DNA from: an uncultured Collinsella sp.
GTDB lineage: Bacteria > Actinomycetota > Coriobacteriia > Coriobacteriales > Coriobacteriaceae
Assembly: GCA_900547835.1 (NCBI GenBank)
Contig: URIJ01000041.1
Location: 1 to 13,247 of the forward strand
DNA: 13,247 nt
Reading direction: 5' to 3'
In this document: in pieces, positions 6,892 to 12,651 of the stretch
Position numbering within the stretch: the stretch's first letter is position 1
How the letters are laid out: the number at the start of each line of letters is the position of its first letter
Notes under the pieces: model-generated
Seen by the model: the letters and a program-made list of their open reading frames with translations, nothing else
Database searches by the model: none
What the model was told of the DNA's origin: nothing
Program-made: the position numbers and the translations under genes

Positions 6892-7179
6892 ATGACCGCC
6901 CACGAGATCATCATCCGTCCGATCGTGTCCGAGCGTTCCTTCTCCGGCATGGAGCTGAACAAGTACACGTTCGAGGTCGCCAAGGATGCTAACAAGTATC
7001 AGATCAAGGACGCTGTCGAGGAGATCTTCGGCGTCAAGGTCGTTCGCGTGAACACCCTGACGGTCAAGCCCAAGACCAAGCGCGTGCGCTATGTCGCCGG
7101 CAAGACCCGTTCTTGGAAGAAGGCCATCGTCACGCTGGCCGAGGGCGACACCATCGAGGTCTTTGGCAACCAGGCCTAA
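6892..7179 (+). CDS. rplW: 50S ribosomal protein L23
   Basis: L23 sits at the tunnel exit and is a docking site for trigger factor and SRP. The 95-residue product begins MTAHEIIIRPIVSERS and has the conserved NKYTFEVAKDANKYQIKDAV and TLTVKPKTKR segments, with normal family length. Its ATG immediately follows the rplD stop codon, and GGGGAGG at 6873-6879 inside rplD provides a ribosome binding site. Downstream lies a 179-base gap with a long hairpin and a promoter-like element, so this gene may end the first transcription unit of the cluster. Confidence 0.97.
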   Translation: MTAHEIIIRPIVSERSFSGMELNKYTFEVAKDANKYQIKDAVEEIFGVKVVRVNTLTVKPKTKRVRYVAGKTRSWKKAIVTLAEGDTIEVFGNQA

Positions 7180-7197
7180 GACTCGCTGCTGTTGAGT

Positions 7198-7241
7198 GAG
7201 CTCATGCCTCCCAAATAGGGGAGGCGGGAGCTCAAGGTTTT
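7198..7241 (+). terminator. Hairpin after rplW with short T-run: terminator or attenuator
   Basis: GAGCTC (7198-7203) plus GCCTCCC (7206-7212) pair with GGGAGGC (7219-7225) plus GAGCTC (7228-7233). The loop is AAATAG and there is a two-base mismatch/wobble step in the stem. AAGG then TTTT (7238-7241) follow. The stem is very stable, but the T-run is short and set back four bases, so termination may be partial. A new promoter-like block lies just downstream, so the cluster could be split into separately adjusted units here. Confidence 0.6.
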
Positions 7242-7252
7242 GGGCGTATAAA

Positions 7253-7279
7253 ATGGACACGCCCGGAACCGTGTATACG
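7253..7279 (+). promoter_or_regulatory. Promoter-like element upstream of rplB, shared with rplC
   Basis: This block matches 23 of 27 positions of the one at 5388-5414, including the invariant CCGTGTATAC. TATACG at 7274-7279 would be the -10. A second candidate -10, TATAAA at 7247-7252, lies just upstream without an obvious -35. GGGCGT (7242-7247) and ACGCCC (7259-7264) form an inverted repeat overlapping the element, absent from the rplC copy. A start near 7286 would leave a leader of about 70 bases before rplB. Confidence 0.55.
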
Positions 7280-7285
7280 TCCGGT

Positions 7286-7355
7286 GTCATCGCACCCGAG
7301 GCAGAACCTCGAATCCCTGTCTGCGATGGCTAACGGATTCCTATTGAAAGGGATT
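7286..7355 (+). promoter_or_regulatory. rplB leader with stem-loop and anti-ribosome-binding-site sequence
   Basis: CATCGCA (7288-7294) pairs with TGCGATG (7322-7328), enclosing a hairpin CGAGG (7297-7301) with CCTCG (7307-7311). AATCCCT (7312-7318), lying in the same enclosed region, is the exact complement of AGGGATT (7349-7355). That segment covers the rplB Shine-Dalgarno sequence (AAAGGG). The two foldings can compete or form a pseudoknot. This is the expected layout of a translational switch. The ligand is unknown; a ribosomal protein such as L2 is the simplest guess. Confidence 0.5.
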
Positions 7356-7358
7356 GTA

Positions 7359-8189
7359 ATGGCTGTAAAGCACCTTAAGCCGACCTCCGCTGGTAGGCGT
7401 TGGCAGACGATCTCCGACTTCTCCGAGATCACCTGCACCAAGCCCGAGAAGTCTCTTCTCGAGCCCCTGCCCAAGAAGGCCGGTCGTAACAACAACGGCC
7501 GCATCACCACCCGCCACCAGGGCGGCGGCGTGAAGCGTCGTTACCGCGTGATCGACTTCAAGCGCAACAAGGACGGCGTGCCCGCCAAGGTTGCCACGAT
7601 CGAGTACGATCCGAACCGTTCCGCTCGCATCGCTCTGCTGCACTACGCTGACGGTGAGAAGCGCTACATCCTGGCCCCCAAGGGCCTCGAGGTCGGTCAG
7701 ACCATCATGTCCGGTTCTGACGCCGACATCAAGCCGGGCAACGCTCTGCCCCTCGCCGACATCCCCGTCGGTACGCTCATCCACGCCGTCGAGTTCCAGC
7801 CGGGCAAGGGCGCCGCTATCGCCCGTTCCGCCGGTAACTCCTGCCAGCTGATGGGTAAGGAGGGCAAGTACGCTATCGTCCGTATGCCTTCCTCCGAGAT
7901 GCGCCGCATCCTCGTTACCTGCCGCGCCACCGTCGGTGAGGTCGGCAACGCCGATCACTCCAACATCGTCATCGGCAAGGCCGGCCGTAAGCGTCACATG
8001 AACGTGCGCCCGACCGTCCGCGGTACCGTCATGAACCCTGTCGACCACCCGCACGGCGGTGGCGAGGGCAAGAACCACACCTCTGGTCGTCCCTCCGTTA
8101 CCCCCTGGGGTAAGCCGACGAAGGGCCTTCGTACGCGCAAGAAGAAGAAGGTCTCGAACCAGCACATCATTCGTCGCCGTAAGAAGTAA
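7359..8189 (+). CDS. rplB: 50S ribosomal protein L2
   Basis: L2 is a core 23S rRNA-binding protein required for subunit joining and peptidyl transfer. The 276-residue protein begins MAVKHLKPTSAGRRW and has NNNGRITTRHQGGGVKRRYR near the N-terminus. The signature VMNPVDHPHGGGEG includes the conserved histidine near the catalytic centre, and the C-terminus is basic. Frames open further upstream, but the ATG at 7359 matches where L2 proteins start and has AAAGGG at the right distance. It opens the second block of the cluster, followed by rpsS after 32 bases. The leader suggests its translation may be regulated separately from rplC-rplD-rplW. Confidence 0.97.
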   Translation: MAVKHLKPTSAGRRWQTISDFSEITCTKPEKSLLEPLPKKAGRNNNGRITTRHQGGGVKRRYRVIDFKRNKDGVPAKVATIEYDPNRSARIALLHYADGEKRYILAPKGLEVGQTIMSGSDADIKPGNALPLADIPVGTLIHAVEFQPGKGAAIARSAGNSCQLMGKEGKYAIVRMPSSEMRRILVTCRATVGEVGNADHSNIVIGKAGRKRHMNVRPTVRGTVMNPVDHPHGGGEGKNHTSGRPSVTPWGKPTKGLRTRKKKKVSNQHIIRRRKK

Positions 8190-8221
8190 TTTCGGATACC
8201 GAGTTTTAGGAGAAAGCACTT

Positions 8222-8482
8222 ATGAGCAGAAGTCTCAAAAAGGGCCCGTTCGTGGAGACTCGCCTTCTCTCGCGTATCACCGCGATGAACGAGGCTGGCA
8301 AGAAGGACGTCGTGAAGACCTGGTCCCGCGCGTCCACCATCTTCCCCGAGATGGTTGGTCACACCATCGCCGTCCACGACGGCCGCAAGCATGTGCCCGT
8401 GTATGTTACCGAGTCCATGGTTGGTCACAAGCTCGGCGAGTTCGCGCCGACTCGTACGTTCCGTGGCCACAAGGCCAAATAG
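8222..8482 (+). CDS. rpsS: 30S ribosomal protein S19
   Basis: S19 binds the 16S rRNA 3' domain in the head of the small subunit, beside S13. The 86-residue protein starts MSRSLKKGPFVE and has the family segments WSRASTIFPEMVGHTIAVHD and VTESMVGHKLGEFAPTRTF. The length is normal. AGGAGA at 8208-8213 precedes the ATG. rplV follows after 14 bases in the same direction. Confidence 0.97.
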   Translation: MSRSLKKGPFVETRLLSRITAMNEAGKKDVVKTWSRASTIFPEMVGHTIAVHDGRKHVPVYVTESMVGHKLGEFAPTRTFRGHKAK

Positions 8483-8496
8483 GGGGTTAACCGTAA

Positions 8497-8868
8497 ATGG
8501 CAACTAAGTCTATTGAAACTGAGGCCACCGAGGTTCGCGCCGTCGCTAAGTACGTGCGTGTTTCCCCCAGCAAGGCCCGCCTGGTGGTCGATCTGATCCG
8601 CCGCAAGCCTGTCGCTCAGGCCTTCGACATCCTCCACTTCTGCGACCGCGCCGTCGCCGTGGATGTCGAGAAGGTTCTCCGTTCCGCCGTTGCGAACGCC
8701 GAGAACAACAACGGTCTGCGTGCCGACAACCTGGTTGTCGCCGCTGCCTATGTTGACGAGGGTCCGACGCTTAAGCGCATCCGTCCCCGCGCCAAGGGTT
8801 CCGCTTCTCGCATTCTGAAGCGTACTTCCCACATCACCGTCGTCGTTGCTCCTCGAAAGGAGGCGTAA
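8497..8868 (+). CDS. rplV: 50S ribosomal protein L22
   Basis: L22 contacts all 23S domains and sends a beta-hairpin into the exit tunnel. The 123-residue protein contains the typical core AKYVRVSPSKARLVVDLIR. The tunnel hairpin region GPTLKRIRPRAKGSASRI is followed by HITVVV at the end. A short N-terminal lead (MATKSIETEATEVR) precedes the conserved domain, as is common. AGGGGG at 8482-8487 serves as ribosome binding site. rpsC starts six bases after the stop. Confidence 0.97.
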   Translation: MATKSIETEATEVRAVAKYVRVSPSKARLVVDLIRRKPVAQAFDILHFCDRAVAVDVEKVLRSAVANAENNNGLRADNLVVAAAYVDEGPTLKRIRPRAKGSASRILKRTSHITVVVAPRKEA

Positions 8869-8874
8869 AGCTGT

Positions 8875-9585
8875 ATGGGTCAGAAAGTCTACCCCACCGG
8901 CTTCCGTCTTGGCATCACCGAGAACTGGCGCTCCCGCTGGTTCGCAGAGAAGGATTACGCTAAGACCCTCGGTAACGATCTCGAGATCCGCAAGTACCTC
9001 GAGAAGCGTCTTTCCCGCGCAGCTGTCTCCCGCGTCGAGATCGAGCGCGCTGGCGACAAGGTGAAGGTCATCATCCTCACCGCTCGCCCCGGCGTTGTCA
9101 TCGGTAAGAAGGGTGCCGAGATCGATACCCTCCGCACCGAGCTCGAGAAGGTCGCTGGCGTCTCCAAGGGCCAGCTCTCCGTCGACGTTGTCGAGATCAA
9201 GCGCCCCGAGCTCGACGCCAACCTCGTTGCTCAGTCTATCGCCGAGCAGCTCGAGGGCCGCGTTGCCTTCCGTCGCGCTATGCGCAAGGCTGTCCAGTCC
9301 GCCCGCAAGGCCGGCGCTAAGGGCATCCGTATCCAGTGCTCCGGTCGTCTCGGCGGTGCCGAGATGGGCCGTCGTGAGTGGTACCGCGAGGGTCGCGTGC
9401 CTCTGCACACCCTCCGTGCCAAGATCGACTACGGCACGGCTGTCGCCAGCACCACCATGGGCGCTTGCGGCGTGAAGGTCTGGATCTACCTGGGCGAGAA
9501 GCTCCCGGGCCAGCCTGTTCCCAACCCTGCACTCGAGGGCTCTTCCCGTCCTCGTCGTCGTAACTCCGAGAGGAGGGGTCAGTAG
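8875..9585 (+). CDS. rpsC: 30S ribosomal protein S3
   Basis: S3 lies at the mRNA entry site with S4 and S5. The 236-residue protein starts MGQKVYPTGFRLGI. It has a type II KH domain with the loop VIGKKGAEI, and the C-terminal S3 domain (GRLGGAEMGRREWYREGRVP, then KVWIYLGEK). GGAGG at 8860-8864, inside the end of rplV, is the ribosome binding site. The tail is basic and low in complexity (SSRPRRRNSERRGQ), as in many actinobacterial S3 proteins. Its TAG overlaps the GTG start of rplP by one base. Confidence 0.97.
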   Translation: MGQKVYPTGFRLGITENWRSRWFAEKDYAKTLGNDLEIRKYLEKRLSRAAVSRVEIERAGDKVKVIILTARPGVVIGKKGAEIDTLRTELEKVAGVSKGQLSVDVVEIKRPELDANLVAQSIAEQLEGRVAFRRAMRKAVQSARKAGAKGIRIQCSGRLGGAEMGRREWYREGRVPLHTLRAKIDYGTAVASTTMGACGVKVWIYLGEKLPGQPVPNPALEGSSRPRRRNSERRGQ

Positions 9586-10088
9586 TGCTTGCCCCTAAGC
9601 GTATTCTTCACCGCAAGGTGCAGCGTGGCTCCATGAAGGGCCAGGCCAAGGGTAATACCGAGCTGCATTTCGGCGAGTTTGGTATCCAGGCTCTCGAGGC
9701 CCATTGGATCACCAACCGTCAGATCGAGGCCGCTCGTATTGCCATGACCCGCTACATGAAGCGTGGCGGTCGTGTCTACATCACGATCTTCCCCGATAAG
9801 CCCATCACCAAGAAGCCTGCCGAGACTCGCATGGGTTCTGGTAAGGGTAACCCCGAGGAGTGGGTGGCCGTCGTCAAGCCCGGCCGCATCATGTTCGAGG
9901 TCAAGGGCGTGCCCGAGGAGGTCGCTCGCGAGGCTCTGCGTCTTGCACAGCACAAGCTTCCCATCAAGACCAAGATTGTTGCTGCTAAGAACGCTGAGCA
10001 GCGCATCCAGAAGGAGATGGCTGAGGAGGCCGCTCTCGAGGCCAAGTGGGCTGCTGAGGACGCCGCCGCCGCCAAGGAGGAGAACTAA
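9585..10088 (+). CDS. rplP: 50S ribosomal protein L16 with extended acidic C-terminal tail
   Basis: L16 organises the A-site side of the large subunit. The GTG start at 9585 overlaps the last base of the rpsC stop, with GGAGGGG at 9573-9579 upstream. The core is conserved: MLAPKRILHRKVQRG, then EAHWITNRQIEAARIAMTRY, then the ETRMGSGKGNPEEWVAVVKP loop, ending at AQHKLPIKTKIV. Typical bacterial L16 stops close to this point, at about 136-140 residues. Here about 30 more residues follow, rich in Ala and Glu (EMAEEAALEAKWAAEDAAAA), probably a solvent-exposed helix. The stop codon overlaps the rpmC ATG (TAATG). Confidence 0.96.
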   Translation: MLAPKRILHRKVQRGSMKGQAKGNTELHFGEFGIQALEAHWITNRQIEAARIAMTRYMKRGGRVYITIFPDKPITKKPAETRMGSGKGNPEEWVAVVKPGRIMFEVKGVPEEVAREALRLAQHKLPIKTKIVAAKNAEQRIQKEMAEEAALEAKWAAEDAAAAKEEN

Positions 10089-10303
10089 TGAAGCCCGCAG
10101 AGATTCGTGAGCTCTCGGACGCTCAGCTCGTTGAGAAGCTGAAGGAAATGCGCGCCGAGCTCTTTAACCTTCGTTTCCAGATGGCCACCAGCCAGCTGGA
10201 CAACACCGCTCGCGTCAACACCGTGAAGAAGGACATCGCTCGCGTCCTCACGGAGCAGCGCGCCCGCGAGATCGCAGCGGAGAAGTCCGCTGTCGCCGAG
10301 TAG
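10088..10303 (+). CDS. rpmC: 50S ribosomal protein L29
   Basis: L29 is a small two-helix protein next to L23 at the tunnel exit. The 71-residue product begins MKPAEIRELSDAQLVEKLKE and has the family segment LFNLRFQMATSQLDNTARV, then KDIARVLTEQRARE. Its ATG overlaps the rplP stop, so translation is probably coupled; AAGGAGG at 10074-10080 lies within the rplP end. rpsQ follows after 16 bases. Confidence 0.96.
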   Translation: MKPAEIRELSDAQLVEKLKEMRAELFNLRFQMATSQLDNTARVNTVKKDIARVLTEQRAREIAAEKSAVAE

Positions 10304-10319
10304 GACCTAAGGAGAGAAC

Positions 10320-10580
10320 ATGACTGATTCGCGTAACTCGCGTAAGGTCCGTACGGGTGTCGTTACCTCCGTCTCCGGTGCCAAGACCATCGTTGTCACC
10401 ATCACCGAGCGTAAGCGTCACCCCAAGTACGGCAAGATGATGACCAGCTCCAAGAAGCTGCACGCTCACGACGAGGAGTGCACGGCTGGCGTGGGCGATA
10501 CCGTCCGCGTTATGGAGACCCGTCCTATGTCCAAGATGAAGCGTTGGCGCCTCATCGAGGTCGTCGAGCGCGCTAAATAA
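10320..10580 (+). CDS. rpsQ: 30S ribosomal protein S17
   Basis: S17 is a primary 16S rRNA-binding protein of the body. The 86-residue OB-fold protein contains RKVRTGVVTSVSGAKTIVV, then KYGKMMTSSKKLHAHDE and VRVMETRPMSKMKRWRLIEV, all typical. AAGGAGAG at 10309-10316 precedes the ATG. The 118-base gap to rplN contains a highly structured leader and is far longer than the other spacings in this block. Confidence 0.97.
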   Translation: MTDSRNSRKVRTGVVTSVSGAKTIVVTITERKRHPKYGKMMTSSKKLHAHDEECTAGVGDTVRVMETRPMSKMKRWRLIEVVERAK

Positions 10581-10607
10581 GCAGTCGCTCTTACGACTTG
10601 TACGTTT

Positions 10608-10691
10608 CCGAAGATGTGCGTATGCCTGGCTTGCATACCACAAGCCGCTTAAAGGCTGCGCACCTCTCTTCGGTTCTTAGTTCGGAGGAAC
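10608..10691 (+). promoter_or_regulatory. Multibranched rplN leader with competing partners at the ribosome binding site
   Basis: An outer stem pairs CCGAAGA (10608-10614) with TCTTCGG (10667-10673). It continues as GTGCG (10616-10620) with CGCAC (10659-10663). Inside are two hairpins: TATGC (10621-10625) with GCATA (10633-10637), and AGCC (10643-10646) with GGCT (10654-10657). Together they form a three-way junction. Just downstream GTTC (10680-10683) can pair with GAAC (10688-10691), putting GGAG of the rplN ribosome binding site in the loop. A second TTCGG (10681-10685) could replace the first as partner of CCGAA and mask part of that site. The TTGTAC/TATGCC pair (10598/10621, 17-base spacing) is a weak alternative promoter reading. 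Confidence 0.55.
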
Positions 10692-10698
10692 ATCTACC

Positions 10699-11067
10699 AT
10701 GATTCAGATGCAAACCATGCTGAACGTCGCCGACAACTCCGGCGCTCGCAAGATTCGCTGCATCAAGGTGCTTGGCGGTTCCAAGCGTCGTTATGCAGGC
10801 ATCGGCGATGTGTTCATCGGTGCTGTCCAGGAGGCTACCCCTGGCGCCAACGTCAAGAAGAAGGACGTTGTCCGTTGCGTCGTCGTTCGCACCGTTAAGG
10901 AGATCCGCCGCAAGGATGGCTCCTACATTCGCTTTGATGAGAACGCCTGCGTTGTCATCAACAACGATGGTTCGCCCGTCGGCACCCGTATCTTCGGGCC
11001 CGTCGCTCGCGAGCTTCGTGACAAGAAGTACATGAAGATCGTCTCGCTCGCTCCCGAGACCCTGTAG
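10699..11067 (+). CDS. rplN: 50S ribosomal protein L14
   Basis: L14 forms part of the intersubunit bridge region beside L19. The 122-residue beta-barrel protein has MIQMQTMLNVADNSGARKI at the start, then GDVFIGAVQEATPGANVKKK, then DENACVVINNDGSPVGTRIF and GPVARELRDKKYMKIVSLAPE. The length is exactly that of the family. GGAGG at 10684-10688 is the ribosome binding site and lies within a small hairpin. In the standard arrangement this gene opens the spc operon; here it is followed only by rplX. Confidence 0.97.
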   Translation: MIQMQTMLNVADNSGARKIRCIKVLGGSKRRYAGIGDVFIGAVQEATPGANVKKKDVVRCVVVRTVKEIRRKDGSYIRFDENACVVINNDGSPVGTRIFGPVARELRDKKYMKIVSLAPETL

Positions 11068-11080
11068 TTAGGGGAGATAT

Positions 11081-11386
11081 ATGTATATCAAGAAGGGCGA
11101 TAAGGTCCAGGTTCTCTCTGGTAAGGATCGCGGCAAGCAGGGCGTTGTCCTGCGTGCTCTCCCCGCCGAGAACAAGGTCGTTGTCGAGGGCGTTTCGGTC
11201 GTCAAGAAGGCCGTCAAGCCCAACGCTGCCAACCAGCAGGGCGGCATCGTTTCGCAGGAGGCTCCCATCGACGCCTCCAACGTCAATCTCGTCTGCCCCG
11301 AGTGCGGTAAGGTTACCCGCGTCGGTCACGAGAAGGACGGCAAGAACAAGCTGCGCGTCTGCAAGAAGTGCGGCCACAAGTTCTAA
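11081..11386 (+). CDS. rplX: 50S ribosomal protein L24 (with CxxC...CxxC zinc-type end)
   Basis: L24 starts 50S assembly by binding the 5' end of 23S rRNA. The 101-residue protein has the KOW motif GDKVQVLSGKDRGKQGVVLR, then VVKKAVKPNAANQQGGIV. The C-terminus carries CPEC and, about 20 residues later, CKKC, a possible zinc ribbon also known in many bacterial L24 proteins. GGGGAG at 11070-11075 precedes the ATG. A strong terminator begins 30 bases after the stop, and rplE, the usual next gene, is absent. Confidence 0.97.
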   Translation: MYIKKGDKVQVLSGKDRGKQGVVLRALPAENKVVVEGVSVVKKAVKPNAANQQGGIVSQEAPIDASNVNLVCPECGKVTRVGHEKDGKNKLRVCKKCGHKF

Positions 11387-11415
11387 GCTGCCCGCAACAT
11401 CAAGTTGCTAGCAAA

Positions 11416-11446
11416 GGCCCGGATGCCACGGCACCCGGGCCTTTTT
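11416..11446 (+). terminator. Intrinsic terminator after rplX
   Basis: GGCCCGGATGC (11416-11426) pairs with GCACCCGGGCC (11431-11441) with one A-C mismatch and a CACG loop. TTTTT (11442-11446) follows directly. This is a textbook strong terminator and marks the end of the ribosomal transcription unit. Confidence 0.92.
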
Positions 11447-11564
11447 CTATCCCCACTCGATGGCTTCGGTTCTGCCGTCCCGTCATTCCGGTTGCATCCA
11501 GTTTTCGGTGCCGTCTCGAATCGAGTGCCGCCAGGTGACACCCTGTCGCGTTTCGTCGGCTTCG

Positions 11565-11633
11565 GGGACAAAAGTCGGGACAACTCCAAAAACTATTTTC
11601 GAACTCAGGGCTTTGAGTTTTTGTTTTTGTCCC
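11565..11633. repeat. Two-step inverted repeat (about 69 bases)
   Basis: GGGACAAAA (11565-11573) is complementary to TTTTGTCCC (11625-11633). CAAAAACT (11587-11594) is complementary to AGTTTTTG (11616-11623), with a 21-base loop. The left side has 13 extra bases between the two arm segments. The symmetry is long enough to be meaningful. It may be a small non-autonomous repeat or an RNA hairpin. Confidence 0.5.
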
Positions 11634-11760
11634 AAAGGGCGCGGCGGGATGCCTTTGGAGGCTCGATAGCGCCGAAAACGCCCGTTTTGAAACTTAAATG
11701 CCTTTTCGCGTGCAAGCCGCCAGCTGCAATAGGAAGTGAATCAACGCAGGTGGCTTTCAA

Positions 11761-11777
11761 GCAGTTTGCAAAACTGC
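11761..11777. repeat. Perfect 7-base hairpin
   Basis: GCAGTTT (11761-11767) and AAACTGC (11771-11777) are perfectly complementary around GCA. It lies in the gene-free stretch downstream of the ribosomal terminator. Confidence 0.45.
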
Positions 11778-11910
11778 AGGTCGCAGGTCTTCATTGCCAG
11801 TAGGAGAAATGAGTAGTCTCAGGTGGCTTGCCCATGAGTTGACGAACGGGATTTGAGATTACGCTGACGTCCGGAAACGCTTCGAGCACGGCGTTACGTT
11901 TTTGGGGTTT

Positions 11911-11952
11911 GGGCGTAGCCCCTGCACCCGCGAGCGCGGGCCTTAAGCCCGC
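11911..11952. repeat. Cluster of three GC-rich hairpins, two mutually exclusive
   Basis: GGGC-GTA-GCCC lies at 11911-11921. CCCGC (11927-11931) pairs with GCGGG (11936-11940). The same right arm can instead form GCGGGC (11936-11941) with GCCCGC (11947-11952) around CTTAA. Alternative foldings like these are typical of interspersed repeats or structured RNAs. No T-run follows. Confidence 0.4.
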
Positions 11953-12004
11953 CGAGAGGGTGACGCGTCGAAAACGAAGGGGAAAGAGAGAAGGGGCCGT
12001 CCCT

Positions 12005-12057
12005 ATCATTCAGGTTGCGACCGAAGAAGACAAGGAGACCCCCTGAGCCTGAATGAT
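12005..12057. repeat. Perfect 10-base inverted repeat flanking a ribosome-binding-like sequence
   Basis: ATCATTCAGG (12005-12014) and CCTGAATGAT (12048-12057) are exact complements separated by 33 bases. GGGGC (11993-11997) and GCCCC (12058-12062) extend the symmetry after a seven-base bulge. The interior contains AAGGAG (12032-12037), followed by the orphan coding fragment. It could be the ends of a small element, an operator, or an RNA stem presenting the AAGGAG. Confidence 0.5.
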
Positions 12058-12141
12058 GCCCCACAGACCGCGTCCGACCGAGCTCAAGCCGAGCTTTTCC
12101 TGACGTCCGCCTTCGCGAAGATGATGGCTGGATTGGCTATG
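12043..12141 (+). pseudogene. Orphan 5' coding fragment (about 33 codons)
   Basis: After AAGGAG (12032-12037), a frame beginning at CTG 12043 reads SLNDAPQTASDRAQAELFLT, then SAFAKMMAGLAM. This looks like a real protein N-terminus, with third-position GC bias. It then runs into the 3' end of the antisense transposase remnant and loses its character. A CTG start at five-base spacing is possible but unusual; the original start may have been mutated. The product was not recognised and is not the N-terminus of the nucleosidase downstream. Confidence 0.3.
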
Positions 12142-12153
12142 GATTGGCAACAC

Positions 12154-12640
12154 TTATTTGGACGATTCCGGGAGGGACGGCCCCGCCTCCCTGAACTCGA
12201 CCGGCGACATGTAGCCCAGCGTCGAGTGGATCCTGAAGTTGTTGTACCAGTGCACGTAATCCAAGAGCTTGGCTCGGAGCTCGCGCGTCCCTCCTCGGTC
12301 CTTCGGAGTGGCCGACGATCTCCCCGTTGCAGAGGTCGACGAGCAGGCAGACGTAGTTCCACGACGCCCCGACGCGCACGCAGGCCAAGTCGCTGCATAT
12401 ATGGGTGCACGGCGCCCTGCCGCCGAAGCCGCGCGCGACGACGTTCGACACGTCGGCCTCGTTGACCGCCCCGGGGTGCACCTTGAACCTCTTCCTGCCG
12501 TATGCGCCGGCCAGGCCGTTCTCCCTCATGATGCGGCAGACGCGGCGCCGGCTGACGGTAACGCCCGACCTCCCGGGCGACGCCTTGATCTTGCGCGATC
12601 CGTTCCGGCCCTTGCTGGCGGCGTGCGCCGCCGCGGCCGC
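12154..12640 (-). pseudogene. IS3-family transposase (OrfB) remnant, internally deleted and frameshifted
   Basis: On the minus strand the product reads GSRKIKASPGRSGVTVSRRR, then VCRIMRENGLAGAYGRKRFK, the HTH_21 part of IS3-group OrfB. Next come SDLACVRVGASWNYVCLLVD and GEIVGHSEG, the start of the rve integrase core with the first catalytic Asp. Near 12290-12303 the frame shifts, and the text jumps to RELRAKLLDYVHWYNNFRIH, then STLGYMSPVEFREAG and a stop at 12154-12156. This is the normal IS3 C-terminus. The segment with the second Asp (HTDRGSEF-type) and the catalytic Glu is missing, so it is inactive. OrfA and the outer end near 12650 are also gone. No matching terminal repeats or target duplication were found. 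Confidence 0.85.
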
Positions 12641-12651
12641 CGTCGCCCCCC

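Larger units (their letters stand above)
11447..12004. other. Gene-free stretch rich in inverted repeats
   Basis: No convincing coding region was found. The longest plus-strand frame (to 11803) has no ribosome binding site, overlaps the terminator at its start, and has no protein-like pattern. The DNA is more AT-rich than its surroundings between about 11580 and 11800, and holds several hairpins listed separately. It could be decayed sequence, an interspersed repeat, or a structured RNA. No tRNA-like cloverleaf was seen. Confidence 0.5.

Noticed and set aside
7284..7358. N-terminal extension of L2 from upstream starts
   Set aside because: The conserved L2 start is at 7359 with AAAGGG properly spaced; the upstream residues coincide with the structured leader.
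11405..11803. 132-codon plus-strand open frame after rplX
   Set aside because: It starts before and runs through the rplX terminator, has no ribosome binding site, and contains no recognisable pattern.
11565..11952. Possible CRISPR array
   Set aside because: The hairpins are all different and not regularly spaced; there are no direct repeats with spacers and no cas genes.
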